Program-made: the position numbers and the translations under genes
Assembly: GCF_021916785.1 (NCBI RefSeq)
Contig: NZ_JAKCFC010000003.1
Span: forward strand, 620,001-684,000
Reading direction: 5' to 3'
DNA from: Mycolicibacterium lacusdiani
GTDB taxonomy: Bacteria > Actinomycetota > Actinomycetes > Mycobacteriales > Mycobacteriaceae
Length of the DNA: 64,000 nt
The notes under the pieces: model-generated
Told to the model about the DNA's origin: nothing
The model's input: the letters and a program-made list of their open reading frames with translations, nothing else
The model's database searches: none
Shown here: positions 25,362 to 36,061 of the stretch, one piece after another
How positions within the stretch are numbered: the first letter of the stretch is position 1
How the letters are laid out: every line of letters starts with the position of its first letter

Positions 25362-25670
25362 TCAGGTGACGTCGAAGCCGAGCTTGCGAGCCGCTCGCGC
25401 CTTCTGCCTGCTGGCCCGCAACCGGCGGAGCCGCTTGACCAGCATGGGGTCGGCTGCCAGCGCCTCGGGGCGGTCCACCAGGGCGTTCAGCACCTGGTAG
25501 TAGCGGGTGGCCGACATCGAGAACAACTCCTTGATGGCGTCCTCTTTGGACCCTGCGTACTTCCACCACTGCCGTTCGAAGGCGAGGATGTCGTGCTCGC
25601 GTCGGGTCAGCCCATCGGTGAGCGCAGAGTCGTCTCCGGACTTGTCAGTCCGTGCGATGGCGCCGTCCAT
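25362..25670 (-). CDS. DUF3263 protein (Rv0430-like)
   Basis: A 102-residue soluble protein of the actinobacterial DUF3263 family. Core: [60 protein letters not shown], which reads like a helix-turn-helix region related to sigma-factor-type helices, followed by a basic tail ([21 protein letters not shown]). DNA or RNA binding is plausible but unproven. Start ATG at 25670 matches the M. tuberculosis protein (MDGA...); an upstream in-frame start at 25733 would add 21 unrelated residues. Divergent from def. Confidence 0.8.
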   Translation of the reverse strand: MDGAIARTDKSGDDSALTDGLTRREHDILAFERQWWKYAGSKEDAIKELFSMSATRYYQVLNALVDRPEALAADPMLVKRLRRLRASRQKARAARKLGFDVT

Positions 25671-25795
25671 AGTCTTTTTCCAGGGCCCTTCCGAAGATAT
25701 CGACGACAATCCGTTGGTAACGGCGATATTCAATCACGGTCAGCGGGGTTGAGCCGTGATGTGACCCGCGAGTCGGCTCACCGAAGCTGGCTCAC

Positions 25796-25801
25796 TAATC
25801 T
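25796..25801 (+). promoter_or_regulatory. -10 box TAATCT (leaderless start of def)
   Basis: TAATCT ends 7 nt before GTG 25809, a leaderless spacing. The ATG at 25803 is only 1 nt from the box and could not lie downstream of the transcription start. Confidence 0.5.
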
Positions 25802-25808
25802 CATGTGC

Positions 25809-26402
25809 GTGGCCGTCGTTCCGATTCGCATCGTGGGTGATCCCGTCCTGCACACTGCGACCAGTCCCGTCCCCGTCGATGACGACGGAAACCTTCCGCC
25901 CGGTTTGGCCGATCTCATCGCCGATCTGTACGACACGATGGACGCCGCGCACGGAGTGGGCTTGGCCGCCAATCAAATCGGCGTGGCGCAGCGGGTGTTC
26001 GTCTACGACTGCGCCGACGAGCGAGGCCGCACGACCCGCCGCCGCGGGGTGGTGGTGAACCCGGTACTGGAGACCTCCGAGGTTCCCGAGACCATGCCGG
26101 ACCCCGACGACGACGACGAGGGCTGCCTCTCGGTTCCCGGCGAGTCGTTCCCGACCGGGCGCGCCGAGTGGGCGAGGGTCACCGGCCTCGATGCCGACGG
26201 CACGCCCATCACGCTCGAGGGCAACGGACTGTTCGCCAGGATGCTCCAGCACGAGACCGGACACCTCGACGGCTTCACCTATCTCGACCGGCTGGTCGGC
26301 AGGCACGCACGCGCCGCCAAGCGCAGCGTCAAGTCGCACGGCTGGGGCGTGCCCGGATTGACGTGGATGCCCGGCGAGGACCCCGACCCGTTCGGTCACT
26401 GA
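25809..26402 (+). CDS. def: Peptide deformylase
   Basis: A 197-residue metalloenzyme that removes the N-formyl group from nascent proteins. All three PDF motifs are present: [10 protein letters not shown] (motif I) near residue 48, EGCLSVPG (motif II, metal-binding Cys) near 103, and QHETGHLDG (motif III, HExxH) near 147. An acidic DPDDDDEG insert precedes motif II, as in mycobacterial PDFs. Start: GTG 25809 gives the [16 protein letters not shown]-terminus and 197 residues expected for mycobacteria and fits a leaderless promoter; an ATG two codons upstream (25803) is the alternative. Followed 2 nt later by the GNAT gene. Confidence 0.95.
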   Translation: MAVVPIRIVGDPVLHTATSPVPVDDDGNLPPGLADLIADLYDTMDAAHGVGLAANQIGVAQRVFVYDCADERGRTTRRRGVVVNPVLETSEVPETMPDPDDDDEGCLSVPGESFPTGRAEWARVTGLDADGTPITLEGNGLFARMLQHETGHLDGFTYLDRLVGRHARAAKRSVKSHGWGVPGLTWMPGEDPDPFGH

Positions 26403-26404
26403 GC

Positions 26405-27298
26405 GTGCTGCTGCCGCCCGAGGGCGCCAGGGTGAGCCTGCGCTACCGGCTGCCCGAGCCCGCCGAGCGGCCGTACACCGACGTCATCGGCCACGTCGAA
26501 CGGTCCGGCCCGACGATCGTCATCCGCACCCGCCGCGGCGAGCTGGTGACCGTCGATGCACGAGACGTGCAGGCGGTGCGGCTGATCCCCGAGATGCCGG
26601 TGCGGACGTCGCAGATCCGCAACCTCGAACACGCCGCCGCCCTGGGGTGGCCGGGGGCCGAGCAGCGGTGGATCGACGGCTGGCTGCTGCGGTTCGGGCG
26701 CGGACACACCCGGCGCGCCAATTCGGCCGTGCCACTCGAGGGTTGGGCGGGCCCGGCCACGCTGCCCGCGATCGTCGACTGGTACGCCGAGCGTGGCGTG
26801 CCACCACTGGTCGCGGCGCCCGATCGGCTGCTGCGCCTGCCGGACGGCATCGCGGTCGACGGCGAGAACCTGGTCATGGTCGGTGAGGTCGACACGGCCG
26901 GCCCACCGTCCGACGTCACGCTCTCGGGTGGACCGGACGAACCGTGGCGCGCGGTCGATCCGCGCGGCGTCCCCGACGACGTGCTGACCGCCGTCGTCGA
27001 CGGCGAGGCGGCGTTCGCGACGATCCCCGACACGGCCGTCGCCCGCGCTGCGGTGACGACCGCACCGGACGGCACGCGCTGGGTGGGTCTGTCGGCCGTG
27101 CACGTCGCCGCGGAGGCCCGCAGGGGCGGCCACGGCCGCGGAATCTGCTCGGCCCTGCTCGCGTGGGGCGCCGACCGCGGGGCGACCCGGGCGTACGTGC
27201 AGGTCGAGGTCGACAACGGCCCGGCGATCGATCTGTACGAGGCCATGGGGTTCCGCACCCACCACCGATCGCGGTACGTCGACGCCCGTAGCCTTTGA
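26405..27298 (+). CDS. GNAT family N-acetyltransferase (Rv0428c-like)
   Basis: A 297-residue protein: an N-terminal SH3-like barrel of about 65 residues (GARVSLRYRLPEPAERPYTDVIGHV...RTRRGELVTVDARDVQAVR) and C-terminal GNAT fold with the acetyl-CoA loop RRGGHGRGICSALLAWG near residue 240 and the closing DNGPAIDLYEAMGFRTHHRSRY. Corresponds by position to Rv0428c, between def and xthA. The substrate is unknown. GTG 26405 lies 2 nt after the def stop, so it is co-transcribed. A GTG at 26432 is an alternative, but would cut into the barrel. Confidence 0.82.
   Translation: MLLPPEGARVSLRYRLPEPAERPYTDVIGHVERSGPTIVIRTRRGELVTVDARDVQAVRLIPEMPVRTSQIRNLEHAAALGWPGAEQRWIDGWLLRFGRGHTRRANSAVPLEGWAGPATLPAIVDWYAERGVPPLVAAPDRLLRLPDGIAVDGENLVMVGEVDTAGPPSDVTLSGGPDEPWRAVDPRGVPDDVLTAVVDGEAAFATIPDTAVARAAVTTAPDGTRWVGLSAVHVAAEARRGGHGRGICSALLAWGADRGATRAYVQVEVDNGPAIDLYEAMGFRTHHRSRYVDARSL
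27289..27294 (+). promoter_or_regulatory. -10 box TAGCCT upstream of xthA
   Basis: TAGCCT lies 7 nt before the xthA GTG, inside the end of the GNAT gene; an internal leaderless start is possible in addition to read-through from def. Confidence 0.35.
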
Positions 27299-27301
27299 CG
27301 G

Positions 27302-28096
27302 GTGCGCATCGCCACCTGGAACGTGAACTCCATCCGCTCGCGCATCGACCGGGTCACCGGCTGGTTGGAACGAGCCGACGTCGACGTACTGGCCATGCAG
27401 GAGACCAAGTGCAAGGACGAGCAGTTCCCCACCATGCCGTTCGCCGCACTCGGTTACGAGGTGGCCCACGTCGGCACGAACCAGTGGAACGGCGTCGCGA
27501 TCGCGTCGCGGGTCGGGATCACCGACGTCACCAGCGGCTTCGATGGCCAGCCCATGTGGGACGAGGCATCGGAGGCCAGGGCCCTCGGCGCGACGTGCGG
27601 CGGCGTCCGGGTGTGGAGCCTCTACGTGCCGAACGGCCGCACCGTGGACTCGCCGCACTATGCGTACAAACTGGAATGGCTTGCCGCACTGCACCAGTCG
27701 GCCCGGGACTGGCTGGCGGCCGACCCGGAACAGCCGGTCGCCCTGGTGGGTGACTGGAACATCGCGCCGACCGACGACGACGTCTGGGACCCCAAGGTGT
27801 TCGAGCACAGCACGCACGTGACCGAACGGGAGCGCACGGCGTTCCGCGCCATCGAGGCCGACTTCGCCGACGTGGTGCGTCCGTTCACGCCGGGCCCGGG
27901 CACCTACACCTATTGGGACTACACGCAATTGCGCTTCCCGCGCCGGGAGGGCATGCGCATCGACTTCATCCTCGGCTCCCCCGCGCTCGCGGCGCGCGTC
28001 ACGCACGCAGAAATCGCCCGCGACGAGCGCAAGCCCGGCAAGAAGGGCACTCCTGCACCGAGCGATCACGCGCCGGTGCTGGTCGACCTGTCGTAG
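27302..28096 (+). CDS. xthA: Exodeoxyribonuclease III / AP endonuclease
   Basis: A 264-residue EEP-family nuclease that cuts at abasic sites and digests 3' ends in base excision repair. Catalytic motifs are all visible: TWNVNSIRSR (metal/phosphate Asn), QETKCKDEQFP (metal Glu), YVPNGR, GDWNIAP (Asp/Asn), RIDFILGS and the final SDHAPVLVDL (catalytic His). Normal length. GTG start 3 nt after the GNAT stop; the order def-GNAT-xthA matches Rv0429c-Rv0427c. Confidence 0.94.
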   Translation: MRIATWNVNSIRSRIDRVTGWLERADVDVLAMQETKCKDEQFPTMPFAALGYEVAHVGTNQWNGVAIASRVGITDVTSGFDGQPMWDEASEARALGATCGGVRVWSLYVPNGRTVDSPHYAYKLEWLAALHQSARDWLAADPEQPVALVGDWNIAPTDDDVWDPKVFEHSTHVTERERTAFRAIEADFADVVRPFTPGPGTYTYWDYTQLRFPRREGMRIDFILGSPALAARVTHAEIARDERKPGKKGTPAPSDHAPVLVDLS

Positions 28097-28121
28097 CCGC
28101 GTCGATGTCGGTGCGCCTTCG

Positions 28122-28127
28122 TACCGT
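28122..28127 (+). promoter_or_regulatory. -10 box TACCGT upstream of the 127-aa gene
   Basis: TACCGT, 7 nt before the ATG at 28135; leaderless-type spacing. Confidence 0.4.
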
Positions 28128-28134
28128 CTGCGTC

Positions 28135-28518
28135 ATGAAGATCCTCGTGGCCACCGGCCTGACCCAGGGCACCAATCCACGCGACTACCACTACTGCGTC
28201 GAAGGCGAACTGGTCTGGCTGCAGGACCCCTGCGACCGCGACCGCAACGACCCCGAGAACGGGTGCGGGTGCAGTCGCGGATTCGCGGGCGCGGCATCGC
28301 ACCGGGCCACCACGACGGCGATGATCGTCGACTCCGGCATGACCCGCGACGACCTGGTGCTGGCATTCTCGACCAGCCTCGTCGACGGCGGCTGGCCGCG
28401 GGACTGGGCCGAGGAGGTCGCCGACGACAACATCGAGATCGCCACGATGGCCCCGGCGGGCACCATCATCGTCCGGCGGTTCGAGGACCTCTACGTCCGC
28501 GGCGCCCTACTCCGATGA
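28135..28518 (+). CDS. Conserved hypothetical protein with Cys cluster
   Basis: A 127-residue soluble protein that I do not recognise from a characterised family. It opens with a strand-like MKILVATGLTQG, then YHYCVEGELVWLQDPCDRDRNDPENGCGCSRGFAGAASHRATTTAMI, containing four Cys in about 25 residues that could bind a metal. The second half (DLVLAFSTSLVDGGWPRDWAEEVADDNIEIATMAPAGTIIVRRFEDLYVRG) is acidic. No signal peptide. Similar proteins appear restricted to actinobacteria as far as I recall. The ATG at 28135 is supported by TACCGT 7 nt upstream. The 3' end lies in a 15-bp tandem repeat. Confidence 0.7.
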   Translation: MKILVATGLTQGTNPRDYHYCVEGELVWLQDPCDRDRNDPENGCGCSRGFAGAASHRATTTAMIVDSGMTRDDLVLAFSTSLVDGGWPRDWAEEVADDNIEIATMAPAGTIIVRRFEDLYVRGALLR

Positions 28519-28549
28519 GCCCTACTCCGATGAGCCCTGTTCCGATGAG
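28505..28549. repeat. Three tandem 15-bp repeats spanning two convergent stops
   Basis: Unit CCCTACTCCGATGAG occurs at 28505-28519 and 28520-28534, then CCCTGTTCCGATGAG at 28535-28549. Being 15 bp, it preserves frame: it encodes the GSSEQGSSE tail of the MFS protein on the minus strand and contains the stop of the plus-strand gene. Confidence 0.85.
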
Positions 28550-30291
28550 CCGTAGCGGCCCGGGTTGAACAGGGACGCGGCGGCGCCGATCAGCATCATC
28601 ACCGCGGCGGCGACGAACACGACCGTCAGTCCGGCGTGAAACGGCCCGGTGATCAACTGCGGGAAGAACGTCTGACCGGTAAGCACCTCGGCGTTCACCC
28701 CGGGCTGGTGCAGCGCGCCCGAGGGCGCCAGCAGTTCCTCGATGGGGTTGTAGCCGAGGAACGCGGCGAACAGGCTGCCCACCGGCGGCAGGTGGGCCAC
28801 GTCGTGCGCGACCGCGGCAGACACGCCCTGAGCCTGCAGCCCGGTGCTCATCGCCGACGGCAGCGAGTTGGCCAGCCCGACGATCATGAGCGAGAAGAAG
28901 ATCCCGATCGACAGCGACGAGCCCGCGTTGAAGAACGTCGCCCGCACACCGGAGGCCGCACCGCGTTGCGCCGCAGGCACACTCGACATGATCGCGGCGG
29001 TGTTGGGTGCGGTGAAGATGCCGCCGCCGAGGCCGTTGAGGAAGACGAGGATCGCGAACACCCAGTAGTCGAAGTTCACCGGGATCAGCAGCAGCGCGAT
29101 GAACGACGCCGCCATCAGCAGCATGCCGCCCACCGTGAACGGTCGCGCACCGTAGCGGTCCGACAGCGAGCCCGCGATGGGCCCGGCCACCAGGAAGCCG
29201 ACGGTGACGGGCAGCAGGTAGATGCCCGCCCACAGCGGTGTGGACTCGAAGTCGTAGCCGTGCAACGGAAGCCAGATGCCCTGCAGCCAGATGATCAGCA
29301 TGAACTGCAGACCGCCACGGCCGACCGAGGACATCAGGCCGGCGAGGTTGCCCATCCCGAACGACGCCGAGCGGAACAGTCGCAGGTCGACCATTGGCGA
29401 GTCGACACGGAGTTCGACGAAGCAGAACGCGACGAGCAGGGCCAGGCCCAGCCCGATGGCGCCGAGCACCCATGGGCTGGTCCAGCCGGTCGGAGCGTCG
29501 CCGTAGGGCTGGATGCCGTACGTGATGCCGATCAGCAGGATGGTCAGCCCGAGGCCGAAGGTCGCCGTGCCCGCCCAGTCCAGCCGGCCTGGCGTCTTGA
29601 CGCCGAGTTCACGTAGCGACCGGATGCTCCAGATCGTGCCTGCGATGCCGATGGGCACGCCGACCCAGAAGATCGCCTGCCAGTGCCACTCCGACAGGAA
29701 TCCGCCGATCAGCAGGCCGAGGAATGATCCGGCCACCGCCGACACCATGTTCACCCCGAGCGCCATGCCGCGCTGGTTGGCCGGGAACGCGTCGGTGAGG
29801 ATCGCCGACGACGACGCCATCAGCATGGCGCCGCCGATGCCCTGCACCACGCGCCAGCCGATCAGCCACACCGCACCGCCGCCGAGGTGGAACGGGTCGA
29901 AGGACAGCGCGACGGCGGCGACGGTGAACACGACGAAGCCGTAGTTGTAGATCCGGACGCGGCCGAACATGTCCCCGAGCCTGCCGAACGGCACCACCAG
30001 GACCGCGGTCACCACGAGGTAGCCCATCAGCATCCACAGCAGGTAGCTCACGTTGCCCGGCGCCAGCGGATTGAGGCCGATGCCGCGGAAGATGGCGGGG
30101 AGCGAGATGAGCACGATCGACGCGTTGATCGTCGCGAGCAGCGTGCCCAACGTGGTGTTGGACAACACGATCCACTTGTAGTGCGGGTGGTCGTGATCCA
30201 TCCGTCTGCGCCTGCGTGCGGTGGCGATGGTGCCTGCGTCGGGGTGGGCGGCCAGTTCGGGATTCGTCGTCATCATCGTCTCAGTCGTCAT
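28522..30291 (-). CDS. MFS drug-efflux type transporter, DHA2 (14-TM) family
   Basis: A 589-residue major facilitator with about 14 hydrophobic helices, resembling EmrB/QacA-type drug:H+ antiporters. Features: a cytosolic basic stretch ([18 protein letters not shown]), then [27 protein letters not shown] (TM1 of DHA2), the motif A-like loop [14 protein letters not shown], and motif C-like [18 protein letters not shown]. It probably exports hydrophobic compounds; the substrate is unknown. The ATG at 30291 lacks a clear ribosome binding site, and ATGs a few codons on are possible. The last residues derive from a tandem repeat. Divergent from thiC. Confidence 0.85.
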   Translation of the reverse strand: MTTETMMTTNPELAAHPDAGTIATARRRRRMDHDHPHYKWIVLSNTTLGTLLATINASIVLISLPAIFRGIGLNPLAPGNVSYLLWMLMGYLVVTAVLVVPFGRLGDMFGRVRIYNYGFVVFTVAAVALSFDPFHLGGGAVWLIGWRVVQGIGGAMLMASSSAILTDAFPANQRGMALGVNMVSAVAGSFLGLLIGGFLSEWHWQAIFWVGVPIGIAGTIWSIRSLRELGVKTPGRLDWAGTATFGLGLTILLIGITYGIQPYGDAPTGWTSPWVLGAIGLGLALLVAFCFVELRVDSPMVDLRLFRSASFGMGNLAGLMSSVGRGGLQFMLIIWLQGIWLPLHGYDFESTPLWAGIYLLPVTVGFLVAGPIAGSLSDRYGARPFTVGGMLLMAASFIALLLIPVNFDYWVFAILVFLNGLGGGIFTAPNTAAIMSSVPAAQRGAASGVRATFFNAGSSLSIGIFFSLMIVGLANSLPSAMSTGLQAQGVSAAVAHDVAHLPPVGSLFAAFLGYNPIEELLAPSGALHQPGVNAEVLTGQTFFPQLITGPFHAGLTVVFVAAAVMMLIGAAASLFNPGRYGSSEQGSSE

Positions 30292-30423
30292 CGGCTTCGG
30301 TCGCGGGCGACGCTGCCCGAAAAACATATGTTAGCTATGCAAAAGATCTCGGGGCAAGTTCTATTCCCGCGGCCGTCCGGGAATCCCCACTGTCGATCCC
30401 GCAGACCCTGCGGTACGTTGACG

Positions 30424-32935
<2,512 letters not shown>

Positions 32936-32936
<1 letters not shown>

Positions 32937-33553
32937 TGGACCTCAAGGCCATCGCAGGCGTCGCGCACGAACCCGCAGGGACGCCGACCGGCGCAGTGGT
33001 GCTGACCCACGGTGCGGGCGGAAGCCGCGACGCCCCGATGCTCGTAAGGGTCTGCGACGAGTGGGCGCGACGCGGCTTCCTCGCAGTCCGGTTCAACCTG
33101 CCGTACCGGCGGCGCAGACCCAAGGGGCCGCCCTCGGGCTCCGCCGCTGCCGATCAAGCGGGCGTGGTCGAGGCCGTCGACCTGGTGCGGGGCATGCTGG
33201 CCGACGTCCCGGTGCTCGCGGGCGGACACTCCTACGGGGGCCGGATGACGTCGATGGCCGTCGCCGCCGGTCTCGCCGTCGACGTGCTCACCCTGTTCTC
33301 CTATCCCCTGCACCCGCCGGGGAAGCCGGAACGATCGCGCACCGAACATCTGCCGAACATCACCGTGCCGACGGTGTTCACGCACGGCACGTCCGACCCG
33401 TTCGGCACCATCGACGAACTGCGGTCGGCCGCGGCGCTACTGGCTGGGCCATCGGCGGTCGTCGAGGTCACCGGCGCCCGGCACGACCTCGGGTCGAAGA
33501 CGCTCGACGTGCCCGCGCTGGCCGTCGACGCAGCCCTGAGTTTCCTGGCCTGA
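32936..33553 (+). CDS. Alpha/beta hydrolase, dienelactone hydrolase/KANL3-Tex30-like (Rv0421c-like)
   Basis: A 205-residue alpha/beta hydrolase fold. Visible: the oxyanion region VVLTHGAGGSRDAPM, the nucleophile elbow AGGHSYGGRM (Ser in GHSYGG) near residue 100, an Asp in HGTSDPFGT and the terminal catalytic His in GARHDLGSK. A substrate is not evident. It is coupled to thiD (TGATG) and therefore under the thiC riboswitch; the same gene follows thiD in M. tuberculosis (Rv0421c). A role in salvage or repair of thiamine intermediates is possible but only by association. Confidence 0.82.
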
Positions 33554-33560
33554 ATACTGC

Positions 33561-33566
33561 TATCTT
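33561..33566 (+). promoter_or_regulatory. -10 box TATCTT (leaderless start)
   Basis: TATCTT ends 6 nt before GTG 33573, the exact spacing of leaderless mycobacterial promoters. Confidence 0.5.
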
Positions 33567-33572
33567 CCGGGG

Positions 33573-34232
33573 GTGACCTGGCCGTCCGGAGACCCGAATC
33601 AGCCCCACGGGGCGCCGCCCCCACCACCGCAGGGGCAGGGTGGGTATCCGCCGCCGCCACACCAGCCGCCGGGTGGCTACCCGCCCCCGCCGCCGCCCGG
33701 TGGCGGCTATCCGCCGCCTCCGCCGCCGCTGCCGTATCAGGGCGGGCCGTACGGCCAACCGCAGGGACAGCCCTATCCCCCGCCGCCGAAGAAGTCGAAG
33801 AAGGGCCTCATCATCGGGCTCTCGATCCTCGGCCTGGTGGTGTTGATCGGCATCGTCGTCGTGATCGTCGGGATCTTTGCGCTGAAGGACACCACCGTCG
33901 CGACCGACATGAAGGTCGGCGACTGCATCTCCGACATCCCGACCGATGCCCGCGTGCTCACGCTGCCGACCATCGAGTGCGCGCAACCGCACGGCGGTGA
34001 GGTGTACGCGGTGCTCAACATGCCCGACGGCGACTACCCGGGCACCGAGGCCATCGACGAGTGGCAGAACAGGTGCCCCGAGGAACTGGCGACCTACTCG
34101 CCCGAGGCGATGCTCGACGACACCGTCGGCGTGTACGTCCTGTACCCGACGGAGGAGACCTGGGAGGCCGGCGATCGTGCCGTGACGTGCATCGCCACCC
34201 TCGATCCCAAGCGCAGCGGCACCCTCAAGTAA
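33573..34232 (+). CDS. Pro-rich single-pass membrane protein with septum-formation-like domain
   Basis: A 219-residue protein. Residues 1-75 are a cytosolic low-complexity tract with repeated GGYPPPP units. A basic patch (KKSKKG) and one transmembrane helix (LIIGLSILGLVVLIGIVVVIVGIF) follow, then an extracytoplasmic domain of about 110 residues: MKVGDCISDIP, IECAQPHGGEVYAVLNMPDGDYPG, and AVTCIATLDP. The paired Cys and the 'C..PH..EVYAV' pattern resemble the Septum_form family of actinobacterial lipoproteins and membrane proteins. Exact role unknown; an envelope or division link is inference. GTG start is supported by the TATCTT box 6 nt upstream. Confidence 0.75.
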   Translation: MTWPSGDPNQPHGAPPPPPQGQGGYPPPPHQPPGGYPPPPPPGGGYPPPPPPLPYQGGPYGQPQGQPYPPPPKKSKKGLIIGLSILGLVVLIGIVVVIVGIFALKDTTVATDMKVGDCISDIPTDARVLTLPTIECAQPHGGEVYAVLNMPDGDYPGTEAIDEWQNRCPEELATYSPEAMLDDTVGVYVLYPTEETWEAGDRAVTCIATLDPKRSGTLK

Positions 34233-34248
34233 TAGCCGTTACCCCTGG

Positions 34249-34254
34249 TACCGT
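34249..34254 (+). promoter_or_regulatory. -10 box TACCGT (leaderless start of monooxygenase)
   Basis: TACCGT ends 6 nt before the ATG at 34261. Confidence 0.5.
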
Positions 34255-34260
34255 CCCCTC

Positions 34261-35748
34261 ATGACTGAGAAGCTGTTCGACGCGGTCATCGTGGGTGCCG
34301 GATTCGCGGGCATCGGCGCTGCCATCCAGCTCAAGCGCCTCGGCATCGAGGACTTCGTCATCCTCGAGCGGGAGGACGACCTCGGCGGTACGTGGTACGT
34401 CAACCACTACCCCGGACTGGCCGTCGACGTCCCCACCACGACGTACTCGTACTACTTCGAGCCCAACCCGAACTGGTCGCGCCTGTTCACGCCAGGGCCC
34501 GAGATCAAGCGGTACGCCGACGACGTCGCCGACAAGTACGACGTGCGCAAGCACATGCGTTTCAACGTCAGCGTCGAGGGCGCGCGGTGGGACGAGGAGG
34601 CCCAGGCGTGGCGCGTCGCCCTGCGCGACGGCGAGACCGTCAGCGGGCGTTACCTGTTCACCGCGACGGGCTTCCTGTCCCAGCCCAAGGTGCCCGACAT
34701 CCCGGGTATCCACGACTTCGACGGCAAGGTCATCCACACCACCGAGTGGGAGGACGACTTCGATCCCACTGGTCGCCGCATTGCGGTGATCGGCACGGGC
34801 GCCACCGCCGTGCAGCTCATCCCGGAGCTGGCCAAGCGTGCCGCCGACCTGACCGTGTACCAGCGCACGCCGATCTGGGTGGTCCCGAAGATCGACCTGC
34901 GCTTCGGCGAGCGTGCGAAGCGCGTGTTCAAGCGGTTCCCGTTCACGCAGCGGGCGCTGCGGTGGTTCACCGACTCCGTCTACGAGGTGATGGTGTCGGT
35001 CGGCGTAGTGCACTTCAAGACGTTCAAGGGGCGGTTCAACATCTCGGCCGCCGACCTGTCGAAGCTGCACCGCTTCGTGGTCATCAGGGACAAGGAGCTG
35101 CGCCGCAGACTCACTCCCGACTACGACTTCGGTTGCAAACGACCCACTTTCAGCAACGGCTTCTATCGCGCCTTCACGAGGGACAACGTCCACCTGCAGG
35201 ACGTCGGCATCGATCACGTGCAGTCCGACGGGATCGTCGGCAAGGACGGCACCAAGAACGTCATCGACACCCTGGTGCTGGCCACCGGATTCGACCTGTG
35301 GGAGGCCAACTTCCCCGCCATCGAGGTGATCGGCCGCGACGGCCGCAACCTCGGGAAGTGGTGGCGCGAGACGCGGTTCCAGGCCTACCAGGGCGTGTCG
35401 ATGCCGTACTTCCCCAACTACCTCAGCCTCGCCAGTCCGTACGCCTTCCTCGGGTTGAACTTCTTCAACACGATGGAGTACCAGATGCGGCTGATGGAGC
35501 GCCTGTTCTCGGAGGTGAAGCGCCGCGGCGCAACGACGTTCGAGGTCACCGAGGAAGCCAACACCCGCTACCTCGACCGCATGACCGAGCTGCTCGGCGA
35601 CTCGCTGTTCACGCTCGGCAATTGCGCGAGCGCGCGGTCCTACTATTACAACCCCGCGGGTGAGCCGACCCTGCTGCGGCCCACCACCACCGAGACCGCG
35701 ATCCGGGAAGCATCCGAGTTCCCGCTCAGCGACTACCGCATCGCATAG
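34261..35748 (+). CDS. Baeyer-Villiger type flavin monooxygenase
   Basis: A 495-residue FAD/NADPH-dependent monooxygenase. First dinucleotide fold VIVGAGFAGIGAAIQLKRLG with the FAD Glu in ILEREDDLGGTWYVNHYPGLAVDVP. The Baeyer-Villiger fingerprint FDGKVIHTTEWEDDFD matches FxGxxxHxxxW, and the second fold is IAVIGTGATAVQLIPELAK. The second half contains LVLATGFDLWEANF (ATG motif). The class inserts oxygen next to ketones and can activate thioamide prodrugs; the natural substrate is unknown. Length and sequence recall Rv0892-type proteins. Likely leaderless. Confidence 0.88.
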   Translation: MTEKLFDAVIVGAGFAGIGAAIQLKRLGIEDFVILEREDDLGGTWYVNHYPGLAVDVPTTTYSYYFEPNPNWSRLFTPGPEIKRYADDVADKYDVRKHMRFNVSVEGARWDEEAQAWRVALRDGETVSGRYLFTATGFLSQPKVPDIPGIHDFDGKVIHTTEWEDDFDPTGRRIAVIGTGATAVQLIPELAKRAADLTVYQRTPIWVVPKIDLRFGERAKRVFKRFPFTQRALRWFTDSVYEVMVSVGVVHFKTFKGRFNISAADLSKLHRFVVIRDKELRRRLTPDYDFGCKRPTFSNGFYRAFTRDNVHLQDVGIDHVQSDGIVGKDGTKNVIDTLVLATGFDLWEANFPAIEVIGRDGRNLGKWWRETRFQAYQGVSMPYFPNYLSLASPYAFLGLNFFNTMEYQMRLMERLFSEVKRRGATTFEVTEEANTRYLDRMTELLGDSLFTLGNCASARSYYYNPAGEPTLLRPTTTETAIREASEFPLSDYRIA

Positions 35749-35764
35749 ACGAAAGAGGATTCAC

Positions 35765-36031
35765 GTGCCCGAACAGAATTCGAAGGCTGCGACCATCGCC
35801 GGACTGGCCGTCGCAGGCGCCGGAGTCGCACACTTCATCAAGCCCGAGTTGTTCGAGTCCATCACCAAGGGCCCGTTCCCGGACGACACCGCCAAGGCCA
35901 TCAAGATCAACGGCAGCCTGGAGACCGCGATCGGGCTCGGCCTGGCCGTGCCGCAGACCCGCAAGCTCGCCCTGGTGGGTCTGGTCGGCTACGGCGCGTA
36001 CCTCGCGGTGAACGTCGTTCGCAATCGCTGA
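35765..36031 (+). CDS. Small DoxX-like membrane protein
   Basis: An 88-residue protein with two or three hydrophobic segments: TIAGLAVAGAGVAHFIKPELF, an amphipathic turn with NGSLETAIGLGLAVPQTRK, and LALVGLVGYGAYLAVNVVRNR. The pattern 'AHF..P..F..I....P...NG..E...GLGL..P.TR' resembles truncated DoxX-family proteins. GTG start chosen for the AGAGG 7 nt upstream. It lies 16 nt after the monooxygenase gene in the same direction and may be co-transcribed. Function unknown. Confidence 0.7.
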   Translation: MPEQNSKAATIAGLAVAGAGVAHFIKPELFESITKGPFPDDTAKAIKINGSLETAIGLGLAVPQTRKLALVGLVGYGAYLAVNVVRNR

Positions 36032-36049
36032 CTCGTAACCGAGCACCCG

Positions 36050-36055
36050 TACCAT
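36050..36055 (+). promoter_or_regulatory. -10 box TACCAT (leaderless start of APC permease)
   Basis: TACCAT ends 6 nt before the GTG at 36062; this favours the GTG over the ATG at 36086. Confidence 0.45.
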
Positions 36056-36061
36056 CGCCGC

